A stretch of DNA of 31,411 bases, from positions 1 to 31,411 of the forward strand of contig JAEDCN010000029.1 in assembly GCA_016294105.1 (NCBI GenBank), given 5' to 3'. The position numbers were made by a program, and so were the translations under genes. Of the stretch, positions 1 through 6,242 are shown in pieces. A model generated the notes under the pieces. It searched no databases and was not told the origin of the DNA. It saw only the letters and a program-made list of their open reading frames with translations. This DNA comes from Treponema sp. Lineage in GTDB: Bacteria > Spirochaetota > Spirochaetia > Treponematales > Treponemataceae. How positions within the stretch are numbered: position 1 is the stretch's first letter; every line of letters begins with the position of its first letter.

Positions 1-17
1 TTATTGTTAAGGGCTTT

Positions 18-71
18 CAACTTGCTATCACTTTTCCCTGCAACTTGCAAACTCAGATTCCAGCAACTTGC
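18..71 (+). repeat. Three CAACTTGC direct repeats, 23-bp period
   Basis: The octamer CAACTTGC occurs at 18-25, 41-48 and 64-71, each start exactly 23 bp after the previous one, about two helical turns. The third copy overlaps the -35 hexamer of the ychF promoter. Regular spacing ending at a promoter is the layout of a multi-site regulator binding region; this function is inferred. Confidence 0.6.
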
Positions 72-97
72 ACCGAGGCTTTTTTCCGTGGTATAGT
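68..97 (+). promoter_or_regulatory. Promoter of ychF (TTGCAC-18-TATAGT)
   Basis: A -35 TTGCAC (68-73) is separated by 18 bp from -10 TATAGT (92-97), which is preceded by TGG, giving an extended -10. The expected transcript starts near 104 and leaves a leader of about 30 nt with a GAGG box before the ychF ATG. Confidence 0.6.
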
Positions 98-133
98 AGG
101 GGAAACATCAATTTTTCATTACGAGGCTGAAAC

Positions 134-1243
134 ATGGCTATTAACTGTGGTATTGTAGGACTGCCCAACGTGGGAAAGTCCACCATTTTTTCTGCATTAA
201 CTGCTGCCCCTGCAGAGGCAGCCAACTATCCCTTCTGTACCATCAATCCCAACGTGGGAATCGTAGATTTACCTGATGCTCGCTTGGATTTTCTTTCTCA
301 AAAATTCCAGACAAAGCGGCGGGTTCCTGCCACCGTTGAGTTTGTGGACATTGCAGGCTTGGTAAAGGGCGCTTCCAAGGGTGAGGGCTTGGGAAACCAG
401 TTTTTGGCCCACATCCGTGAGGTGGGGGTGATTGCCCATGTTGTCCGCTGCTTTGAAAACGACGACATTATTCACGTAAACAACAAGATTGATCCTGTGG
501 ACGATATTGAAACCATCAACATGGAGTTGGCCTTTGCTGACTTGGACACCGTGAACAAGCGGATTGAAAAGGCTGAACGAAATGCCCGTGTTATGGGCAA
601 AGAGGACCAGAAAAAGGCTGCGGCAGTGCTTTCTGCCTTGAATAAGGTAAAGCCCCTGCTGGAAAACGGTCAGGCTGCTCGTACTGCTGACTTAACTGAC
701 GACGAAAAACTTGCCCTTTACGACTGCCACCTGATTACCATGAAGCCCATGATGTATGTGTGCAATGTGGACGAGGATGGCATTCAGAATGGAAGTCCCT
801 ACGTGGAGGCAGTGCGAAAGATTGCCCAGGAGCAGGGTAGCGACGTGGTGGTTATCTGTGGTAAGTTTGAGGCTGACTTGGCAGAAATGGATAGTGCCGA
901 AGAGCGAGCAGAATTCCTGGCTGAAATCGGCTTGAAGGAATCTGGCTTGGCAACTCTAGCTCGTGCAGCCTACCACTTGATGGGGCTGCGCACCTACTTT
1001 ACCGCTGGACAGGACGAATGTCGAGCCTGGACAATTAAGGTGGGAGACACTGCTCCCAAGGCTGCAGGTGTTATCCACACTGACTTTGAGCGGGGCTTTA
1101 TCAAGGCTGAAGTTTATAGCTACAACGACCTGGTGGAGTACGGCAGCGAGGCAGAAATTAAGGCTGCTGGAAAATACCGCATGGAGGGCAAGGAATATAT
1201 CGTACAGGATGGGGATATTATCTTCTTTAAGTTTAACGTGTAA
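134..1243 (+). CDS. ychF: Ribosome-associated GTPase-family ATPase YchF
   Basis: A 369-residue YchF/Ola1-family protein, the usual full length. The N-terminal G domain shows the P-loop GLPNVGKST near residue 8, the G3 motif DIAGLVKGASKGEGLGNQF near residue 72, and NVDE in place of the NKxD specificity motif, which is the family's hallmark for ATP preference. The C-terminal TGS domain begins around LRTYFTAG (about residue 285) and ends FFKFNV. YchF proteins bind ribosomes and are linked to stress and redox control of translation. The start is supported by GAGG eight bases upstream. It appears monocistronic, with its own promoter at 68-97 and hairpins downstream. Nothing in the protein looks unusual. 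Confidence 0.97.
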   Translation: MAINCGIVGLPNVGKSTIFSALTAAPAEAANYPFCTINPNVGIVDLPDARLDFLSQKFQTKRRVPATVEFVDIAGLVKGASKGEGLGNQFLAHIREVGVIAHVVRCFENDDIIHVNNKIDPVDDIETINMELAFADLDTVNKRIEKAERNARVMGKEDQKKAAAVLSALNKVKPLLENGQAARTADLTDDEKLALYDCHLITMKPMMYVCNVDEDGIQNGSPYVEAVRKIAQEQGSDVVVICGKFEADLAEMDSAEERAEFLAEIGLKESGLATLARAAYHLMGLRTYFTAGQDECRAWTIKVGDTAPKAAGVIHTDFERGFIKAEVYSYNDLVEYGSEAEIKAAGKYRMEGKEYIVQDGDIIFFKFNV

Positions 1244-1248
1244 TGATG

Positions 1249-1328
1249 CCAGTTTTGCTTGCAAAACTGGTTAAGCTGGCCTTGTGCCAGCGACGGAAAG
1301 CAGCTTGCATAGAGCAGGCTGCTTTTTT
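1249..1328 (+). terminator. Hairpin cluster and terminator after ychF
   Basis: Three hairpins follow one another: CCAGTTTTGC/GCAAAACTGG (1249-1270, almost no loop), GCTGGC/GCCAGC (1275-1291), and AAAGCAGC/GCTGCTTT (1297-1325) running into a T-tract. The third has the form of an intrinsic terminator. The first two could protect the 3' end or act as processing sites. Confidence 0.65.
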
Positions 1329-1390
1329 TCTAAAAAAATCCTGGATTTTGTCAAATTTTGCCTCCTTCAACCATACAATAAAAATGGAGC
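1323..1390 (+). repeat. Direct repeat copy 1 (upstream of the antitoxin)
   Basis: A segment of roughly 60-68 bp with a core of about 49 identical bases matches 1717-1783. It includes TTGTCA, TTTTGCCTCCTTCAACCA and TACAATA and ends ATGGAGC. Copy 1 has seven As in its A-run and copy 2 has eight. TACAAT (1374-1379) is a good -10, but TTGTCA is 20 bp upstream, too far for an ideal promoter. Each copy precedes a gene, so a duplicated promoter segment is plausible. Confidence 0.8.
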
Positions 1391-1421
1391 GTTGAGATAC
1401 GCTTTATAGCTTGTTGATTTC

Positions 1422-1437
1422 ACACATAGTTATGTGT
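1422..1437. promoter_or_regulatory. Palindrome upstream of the VapB-type antitoxin; likely operator
   Basis: ACACATA-GT-TATGTGT is a perfect 7+7 inverted repeat between the putative -10 (1374-1379) and the ribosome binding site of the antitoxin gene. Toxin-antitoxin operons are normally repressed by their own antitoxin binding such palindromes; assignment as the VapB operator is inferred from position. Confidence 0.5.
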
Positions 1438-1463
1438 AAACTAGAAAATAAGGAGGTGCTGTT

Positions 1464-1661
1464 ATGGCAACAAACCTAGCAATCAATCCTCAGCTGTTGG
1501 AGCTTGCCTATGAAATTGGTGGCTGTGATACAAAGAAGGAAACGGTAAACACCGCTTTGAAGGAATTTATTCAACGGAGAAAATCTGAGGAGTTAATCCA
1601 GCTGTTTGGTTCTATTGAATATGACCCAGAATATGACTACAAGAAAATGAGACAACGATGA
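1464..1661 (+). CDS. VapB-type antitoxin (orphan)
   Basis: A 65-residue protein matching the pattern of the VapB antitoxin family (PF09957). It has a short N-terminal strand (NLAINPQLLE), the helical TKKETVNTALKEFIQRRKSEE, and the family-typical acidic/aromatic tail YDPEYDYKKMRQR that docks on the toxin. AAGGAGGTG precedes the ATG at good spacing. In intact modules the next gene is a PIN-domain RNase VapC. Here its start codon overlaps the antitoxin stop as ATGA, but the toxin frame closes after 13 codons. The gene is flanked by two copies of a ~60-bp repeat and preceded by a palindrome. It may now regulate only itself or neutralise a VapC encoded elsewhere. Confidence 0.85.
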   Translation: MATNLAINPQLLELAYEIGGCDTKKETVNTALKEFIQRRKSEELIQLFGSIEYDPEYDYKKMRQR

Positions 1662-1699
1662 GATTTGTTCTTGTAGAAAATGTATTAAAAAAGTTCTAG
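1658..1699 (+). pseudogene. VapC toxin remnant (13-codon stub)
   Basis: Reading from the ATG that overlaps the antitoxin stop (ATGA), the frame encodes MRFVLVENVLKKF and stops at TAG (1697-1699). Intact VapC proteins begin with a strand of the form M-x-F-V-L-V-D-T-N-V-L/W, so the first half matches and the catalytic Asp position reads Glu with one residue missing. No PIN-domain sequence follows before the next repeat copy. The overlap and the N-terminal match support a deleted toxin gene; the short length limits certainty. Confidence 0.55.
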
Positions 1700-1716
1700 T
1701 ATAAAATAATTTCACG

Positions 1717-1783
1717 TTTTTCTAAAAAAAATCCTGGATTTTGTCAAATTTTGCCTCCTTCAACCATACAATATATATGGAGC
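1717..1783 (+). repeat. Direct repeat copy 2 (upstream of the nuclease lipoprotein)
   Basis: Second copy of the 1323-1390 repeat, 393 bp downstream of the first when measured between their TACAAT boxes (1374 and 1767). The copies diverge after TACAATA (AAAATGG against TATATGG) and rejoin at ATGGAGC. It lies just before the EEP lipoprotein gene and may supply that gene's promoter. Confidence 0.8.
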
Positions 1784-1820
1784 TTATTTTTAAGAGTTTT
1801 GTTGTGTTGTGGAGGTTGTA

Positions 1821-2831
1821 ATGAAGGGATTGTGGCTCAGTTTGTGGACAGTGGTGCTATCACTGCTGTTTTTTTCTTGTGAATTGGAGGGGGGTAAAGC
1901 TGGTAAAGCTCTTGCATCTGGTGAAAATCAGCTGTATGTGGTGAGCTGGAATGTGCAGACCTTTTTTGATGCCCAAACCTCTGGCTTGGAGTATGCGGAG
2001 TTCCGTGGTAGCAAGAGTATATGGAGTCAGCAGTTGTATGAGCATCGGCTGGAGCGATTGCTAGATGCCATCCAGCAGATTGATGCAGACATTTTGGTGC
2101 TGCAGGAAATCGAAAATATGGCGGTAATGTACGACATTTCCAATGGCCTTGCAGGTCGTTTGCGGGGCTCCGATGCCTATGGCTGGATGTGCTTTGAGGT
2201 AGAGGAGGGCAGTGCCATTGGCTGCGGTGTGTTCTCTCGCTTTCCTTTGGGGCAAAAGCGGGTACACCAACTAGATTGCAGAACCAATGGAGATCAGCCC
2301 CAGCTACGGCCTCTACTGGAGGTGGAGGTGTTGCTGGAGGAAGGGGAAAATCCTCAAGCAATGAATCTTTTTGTGTGCCACTGGAAATCTAAGTCAGGCG
2401 GGGAAGAAGAGGCTGCATTTTGGCAGGCTCGGCAAGAAGCTCTGTTGGAATGGCAGCTACGTCGGGTGCTGGCAGATTCTGGTGAGACGGGCCGTGGTAT
2501 TGTCTGCGGTGACTTCAATCGTGAGCTGGGGGAATTTACTGCTTTCAAACAAGCTTCTGGAAAGGTGCTGCTAGGCTCCGTGGCGGCAGATAATGGCTGG
2601 CTTCATCCTGATACAGTCAGTGCAGGAAGCTATTGGTACCAGCAGCAGTGGGAGCGAATCGACCATGTGTTTACGGTGGGGAACTTGGAGATTCTCCATT
2701 TTGAAGCCCTGTCTAATGGCCCTTGGGTACAGCTGGATGAATCGGGGAATCTTATTCCCTTTCGTTATGCCTTATGGAAGGATGAGGGCTACTCCGACCA
2801 TTTGCCAGTGGCCTGTATGATTTCATATTAA
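1821..2831 (+). CDS. Secreted lipoprotein, endonuclease/exonuclease/phosphatase family
   Basis: A 336-residue protein of the EEP fold (DNase I-like, Mg-dependent). A hydrophobic N-terminus ends in LLFFSC, a relaxed spirochaete-type lipobox, so it is probably a membrane-anchored lipoprotein facing the periplasm or outside. Family motifs appear in order: VVSWNVQTFFD, ILVLQEIEN (metal-binding Glu), CHWKSK, GDFNRE (catalytic Asp and Asn), ERIDHVF and SDHLPV (catalytic Asp-His). ATG at 1821 is preferred to the in-frame GTG at 1809 because GGAGG lies five bases before it and it gives a compact signal peptide. The substrate (DNA, phosphoester or phosphoinositide-like) cannot be told from the sequence. 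A ~60-bp repeat that may hold its promoter precedes it. Confidence 0.88.
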   Translation: MKGLWLSLWTVVLSLLFFSCELEGGKAGKALASGENQLYVVSWNVQTFFDAQTSGLEYAEFRGSKSIWSQQLYEHRLERLLDAIQQIDADILVLQEIENMAVMYDISNGLAGRLRGSDAYGWMCFEVEEGSAIGCGVFSRFPLGQKRVHQLDCRTNGDQPQLRPLLEVEVLLEEGENPQAMNLFVCHWKSKSGGEEEAAFWQARQEALLEWQLRRVLADSGETGRGIVCGDFNRELGEFTAFKQASGKVLLGSVAADNGWLHPDTVSAGSYWYQQQWERIDHVFTVGNLEILHFEALSNGPWVQLDESGNLIPFRYALWKDEGYSDHLPVACMISY

Positions 2832-2841
2832 AGGAAGAATC

Positions 2842-2870
2842 TTGCAACAACCAGGGAAATATGTGATAAT
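2842..2870 (+). promoter_or_regulatory. Promoter of the small membrane protein (TTGCAA-17-GATAAT)
   Basis: TTGCAA (2842-2847) and GATAAT (2865-2870) are exactly 17 bp apart, with TGT before the -10. The expected start site falls at or near the GGAGG at 2877-2881, so the leader would be very short. Confidence 0.45.
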
Positions 2871-2888
2871 GAGTATGGAGGTTTTCCT

Positions 2889-3113
2889 ATGGTAGCGATT
2901 ATTGTGGGACTTGTTCTTATTGCATTTACTGTTTTTGCAGCTCTTCCCGGTGGCTTGTCTTGGGGCGCTGAAATCATTTCGTTTTTGAAGGGAGCTTCTC
3001 CTGTTGTGGCTGCCTTTGTTGGATTGATTTCTGTTTTCATCGGTATTGCCGACTTAAAGGACAAGAATGAGGCAAAAAAAGAAGAAGAAGAAGCAAGTTC
3101 AGCTAAAGAGTAA
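2889..3113 (+). CDS. Small two-helix membrane protein, unknown function
   Basis: A 74-residue protein with two hydrophobic segments: residues about 2-22 (IIVGLVLIAFTVFAALPGG) and about 38-55 (VVAAFVGLISVFIGIAD). A charged tail rich in Lys and Glu follows (KKEEEEASS). GGAGG lies seven bases before the ATG and a good promoter sits upstream. No family is recognised. The layout suggests an inner-membrane protein with both helices close together and a cytoplasmic acidic tail. It sits between a lipoprotein nuclease and a GDSL esterase, with 30 bp to the latter, so co-transcription with the esterase is likely. Confidence 0.75.
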   Translation: MVAIIVGLVLIAFTVFAALPGGLSWGAEIISFLKGASPVVAAFVGLISVFIGIADLKDKNEAKKEEEEASSAKE

Positions 3114-3143
3114 CGATACTTATTCTTGGTTTTTGAGGTTCCC

Positions 3144-3800
3144 ATGGTTTTGAAGAAGAATTCTATTTTTGTAGTGGCGGGAGATTCCGTTACTGATTGT
3201 GACCGTGACTTTTTGGCTCCCACTTGGAAAAGTGAGTCCCTTGGAAACGGTTATGCCTATTTTTTGCAGGCTGCCCTTACCGGCTTTTGCCCTGAGTTGA
3301 ACGTTCAGGTAATTAACCGTGGTGTTGGTGGCGACACTTCTGCCCAGCTGTTGGATCGATGGCAGGAGGATGTGTTAGAATGCAAGCCCGACTTCATTTC
3401 CATCTTGATTGGTGTAAACGACGCTTGGCGCCACTTTGACGGACACGCTGGATTGAACGAGCTTATTGATGTGGCTGGTTTCAAAGAGAATTGTCGCAAG
3501 ATGATTCGCTCTGGCTTGGACTGCGGGGCTGGAATGTGCATTCTCTCTCCCTTCATGCTGGAGTTGAACAAGGAAGATCCTCTGGGAAAGATGGTGCGGG
3601 AATATGCCGCTGCAGCACGGGAAGTGGCAGCGGAATTCAAGCTACCCTTTGTAGACCTGCAAGCTGCCTTTGACCAGGCTCTTTCTCAGCGTTACACCTG
3701 TAACTTCTCCCCTGACAGAATCCATCCCAACGAGGCTGCCCACATGATTATCCTGCGGGAGCTGTGGAAAACCCTGACTGGGGGACAGCTTTTAGGCTAA
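3144..3800 (+). CDS. SGNH/GDSL-family hydrolase (esterase/lipase)
   Basis: A 218-residue single-domain SGNH hydrolase. The four conserved blocks are visible: VAGDSVTD (block I, nucleophile Ser), NRGVGGDT (block II, oxyanion Gly), IGVNDAW (block III, Asn), and SPDRIHPNEAAH near the C-terminus (block V, catalytic Asp and His). There is no signal peptide, so it is probably cytoplasmic. These enzymes hydrolyse ester bonds in acylated sugars, lipids or peptidoglycan acetyl groups; the substrate here is unknown. ATG at 3144 is chosen because GAGG lies five bases upstream; an in-frame TTG at 3126 has no such box. It is probably transcribed with the preceding small membrane gene and converges on uvrC. 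Confidence 0.9.
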   Translation: MVLKKNSIFVVAGDSVTDCDRDFLAPTWKSESLGNGYAYFLQAALTGFCPELNVQVINRGVGGDTSAQLLDRWQEDVLECKPDFISILIGVNDAWRHFDGHAGLNELIDVAGFKENCRKMIRSGLDCGAGMCILSPFMLELNKEDPLGKMVREYAAAAREVAAEFKLPFVDLQAAFDQALSQRYTCNFSPDRIHPNEAAHMIILRELWKTLTGGQLLG

Positions 3801-3848
3801 TGGCCTAACAGCAGTAGGTTAAAGCTATCGATTTTTTCTATATATTAG

Positions 3849-3931
3849 CCTGAAGTTGTACTTGCAAGCTCCACCTTGTACCCTTGTTACAAGATGCAGT
3901 TTGCAAGATGGAGCTTCAGGTTAATTTTTTT
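3849..3931 (+). terminator. Long stem-loop and T-run between the convergent esterase and uvrC genes
   Basis: CCTGAAG (3849-3855) pairs with CTTCAGG (3914-3920), and TTAATTTTTTT follows on the plus strand. Inside, AAGCTCCA/TGGAGCTT and CTTGTA/TACAAG can also pair. It probably terminates the esterase transcript, with its T-run inside the last codons of uvrC. No T-run is seen on the uvrC side. Confidence 0.45.
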
Positions 3932-6242
3932 CTCCGTATTCTATTTCATCCTCTGCGGCAAAGGATTCATTTTCTTCTATAAACTCATACTCATCTTCAT
4001 CAAAAAGCTGGGCAGCCAACTGGGCGGTGGCAGAATTGGTGCCACTAGGAGCGGTGTCATCCAAGTCCTTTGGTGAAGCTTTTTCACTGAGGCCCTTGTT
4101 CAATCGAGTTTTTGCAGCATCCTGTTCTGCCACAAAATCCTTGCAGGCTGCAAGAATATCTTCTGCCTGGCTTCTGGGGATGTGGAGGAGGGCTGCAATG
4201 GGAGCCGCTTCATAAATCTCCTTTTCGTCTGGCCCTGCTGGCAGAGTGATTTTTCCCGCAGAGGTTTTAATGTCAGGATTTACCTTATTTTTAGCCTCTT
4301 TTGTTGATTCGGCATTGGGGAAAAGGATTTTTCCTGTGGCTGCCTTGGTAGCTTGGGCCTCTAGCAGATATGACTGGCAATCTTCTACTAGCTGCTGGGG
4401 GCTGGTAAAGGTGAGCATAAGACTTCTGGCCCGCTTGTCTCCCACGTGGGGCATGCCTGCAAAAACGCTGACGGTATTTTCCTTTGTTCTTAGTCGCTGG
4501 TTTCTACTGGTGGCAAAACGGTGGGTTTCATCTCGTACCCGCTGCAAAAGACGCAATGCCTCGCTGCGTTTTGGCAGGCAGATGGGAGTGCTGTTGCCGG
4601 GACGATAAATTTCCTCATCCCGCTTTGCCAAGCCTGCCACGGGAATATCCAGCTCTAGGGCGGAAAGCACTGCCTGCACCGCATTTACCTGGCCAATACC
4701 ACCGTCTATGAGAATCAAGTCTGGCAGGTCCTGTTGCTCGTTTAACAGACGGGTGTAACGACGGGCCACCGCTTCTCGCATGGAGGCAAAGTCGTCGATA
4801 ATGCCGTCGGTGGTTTTCAGGCGGAAGTAACGGTAGTTTTTCTTGTCGGGGTTTCCGTTGTAAAAGCTAATGAGACTGGCCACTGGGAGCCGCCCGCCAA
4901 TGTGGGCAATGTCAAAGCCTTCGATGCGGACAGGAAGGTGGGGTAAGCCCAGAAGCTTCTGCAATTCCTCCATGGCAGGCATATCTCCCCGCTCACGAAC
5001 ACGGCGGATAATATCTTCCCGTGCATTTTGGAATGCCATGTTCATGGCTGCCATATGCCGTTTATAATTTGGCAGCTCTGCCATGTGTCGCTTGAAATTT
5101 GGCAGCTCTGCCATATGCCGTTTATAATTTGGCAGCTCTGCCACGTGTCGCTTATGATTTGGCAGCTCTGCCTTATGTCCCTGGGAGTCTGGCGCTGAAA
5201 CTTGGCTGTCTTCTCGCACCACCTGAATGTCTGGCTGAACCTCCAAGGTGGTGGCAAACCATTGGCGGCTAATATCAAGGCCCGTGGTGGTGGGTACAAA
5301 GATTTTTGGCGGAATCATGGAGGCTTCGGTGTAATAGGCTGCAAGGAATTCTCCCAGCAATTCCTCCGTTTCGTTCAAGCTGACGGTGCGGTAGTTGTCC
5401 CGCCCCAAAAGCTTTCCCTGCCGCATTTTCAGCACCGTAAAGCTTACCAATTCCCCTTCGGTAAAGTAGGCGATGTAGTCCCGATCTTCTGGGTCAAAGT
5501 CCTCCACTACGTTTTGGCTTCTGAGAACCCGCAGAGCTGCGATTCCGTCCCGCAGTCGGGCTGCCTTTTCAAACTTTAGTTCCTTGGCGGCTTGCTTCAT
5601 TTCAGCTGTAAGTCGTGCTTCGGTGTCGGGGCCTTTGCCCTCAAGAATCCTTTCAATCTCACCGATATACTCGTTATAGGTGTGTTCTGATTCCCGATCA
5701 CAGCATGGGGCGCCGCATCTTCCGATATGGTAATACATACAGGGAGATTCTCGCTTCCGCAGTATTTTGCAACGTCTCAGGGGATAGAGCCGCTGGAGGG
5801 TTTCAATAAAGGTGTCCAAGGCTCCCACATCGGGAAAGGGCCCAAAGTACTTGGAGCCGTCTTGCAGGATGCGCCTTGTTTTAAACAGCCTTGGAAAGGG
5901 CTCGTTGGTAATCCGCAGCACTGGATAGGATTTTCCGTCCTTCAGGTTGATGTTGTAGCGAGGATTATGTTCCTTTATCATGTTGTTTTCCAAGATAAAG
6001 GCCTCGTACTCGTTGGCTGTGGTGATATATTCGATGGAACTTGCCCGGGATACGAGAATCTGTGTCTTAATGTCCTTGCGGCCAGAAAAATAGGAGGAAA
6101 GGCGATTCTTCAAGTTTTTGGCCTTTCCCACGTAAATCACGGTGCCTGCTTCGTCCTTCCAGAAGTAGACGCCGCTTGTAGAAGGAGCTTTGTGAGCTGT
6201 GTCCTGGAGTTGTTGTCGTCGTTCTCTTGTGTCTGTTTTCAT
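3921..6242 (-). CDS. uvrC: Excinuclease ABC subunit C, with repeat expansion and long C-terminus
   Basis: The incision subunit of nucleotide-excision repair, 773 residues against about 600 in most bacteria. Visible domains: the GIY-YIG nuclease (SGVYFWKDE...VIYVGKAKNLKNRL) for the 3' cut; a Cys cluster (CKILRKRESPCMYYHIGRCGAPC); the UVR segment (AAKELKFEKAARLRDGI) that contacts UvrB; the RNase H-like nuclease (FDIAHIGG, DLILIDGGIGQ, RDETHRFATSRNQ) for the 5' cut; and HhH motifs (MPHVGDKRARSL; AALLHIPRSQAEDIL). Two oddities: a four-unit, 10-residue tandem repeat (AELPNYKRHM-like) just before the RNase H domain, and about 80 extra residues between the two HhH motifs, then an acidic tail. ATG at 6242 is preferred because the frame starts with a typical UvrC N-terminus there; an in-frame GTG at 6308 and ATG at 6269 exist. 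No clear ribosome binding site is seen. Confidence 0.95.
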   Translation of the reverse strand: MKTDTRERRQQLQDTAHKAPSTSGVYFWKDEAGTVIYVGKAKNLKNRLSSYFSGRKDIKTQILVSRASSIEYITTANEYEAFILENNMIKEHNPRYNINLKDGKSYPVLRITNEPFPRLFKTRRILQDGSKYFGPFPDVGALDTFIETLQRLYPLRRCKILRKRESPCMYYHIGRCGAPCCDRESEHTYNEYIGEIERILEGKGPDTEARLTAEMKQAAKELKFEKAARLRDGIAALRVLRSQNVVEDFDPEDRDYIAYFTEGELVSFTVLKMRQGKLLGRDNYRTVSLNETEELLGEFLAAYYTEASMIPPKIFVPTTTGLDISRQWFATTLEVQPDIQVVREDSQVSAPDSQGHKAELPNHKRHVAELPNYKRHMAELPNFKRHMAELPNYKRHMAAMNMAFQNAREDIIRRVRERGDMPAMEELQKLLGLPHLPVRIEGFDIAHIGGRLPVASLISFYNGNPDKKNYRYFRLKTTDGIIDDFASMREAVARRYTRLLNEQQDLPDLILIDGGIGQVNAVQAVLSALELDIPVAGLAKRDEEIYRPGNSTPICLPKRSEALRLLQRVRDETHRFATSRNQRLRTKENTVSVFAGMPHVGDKRARSLMLTFTSPQQLVEDCQSYLLEAQATKAATGKILFPNAESTKEAKNKVNPDIKTSAGKITLPAGPDEKEIYEAAPIAALLHIPRSQAEDILAACKDFVAEQDAAKTRLNKGLSEKASPKDLDDTAPSGTNSATAQLAAQLFDEDEYEFIEENESFAAEDEIEYGEKN
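5050..5169 (-). repeat. 30-bp tandem repeat, four units, inside uvrC
   Basis: Four consecutive 30-bp units at 5050-5079, 5080-5109, 5110-5139 and 5140-5169, with a degenerate fifth starting at 5170. Units 1 and 3 are identical over all 30 bases; units 2 and 4 resemble each other more than they resemble 1 and 3, so the array behaves as a doubled 60-bp unit. Each unit keeps the reading frame and adds ten residues of the form AELPN(Y/F/H)KRH(M/V). Confidence 0.97.

Noticed and set aside
1837..2361. 174-residue open frame on the minus strand
   Set aside because: Shadow of the EEP lipoprotein gene, with Pro/His/Thr-rich sequence typical of antisense translation.
2828..3223. 131-residue minus-strand frame across the 74-residue gene
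   Set aside because: The plus-strand gene has promoter, ribosome binding site and membrane-helix pattern; the minus frame has none.
5050..5190. Regular ~30-bp repeats suggesting a CRISPR array
   Set aside because: The units are contiguous with no spacers and lie in frame within uvrC; this is a coding minisatellite.
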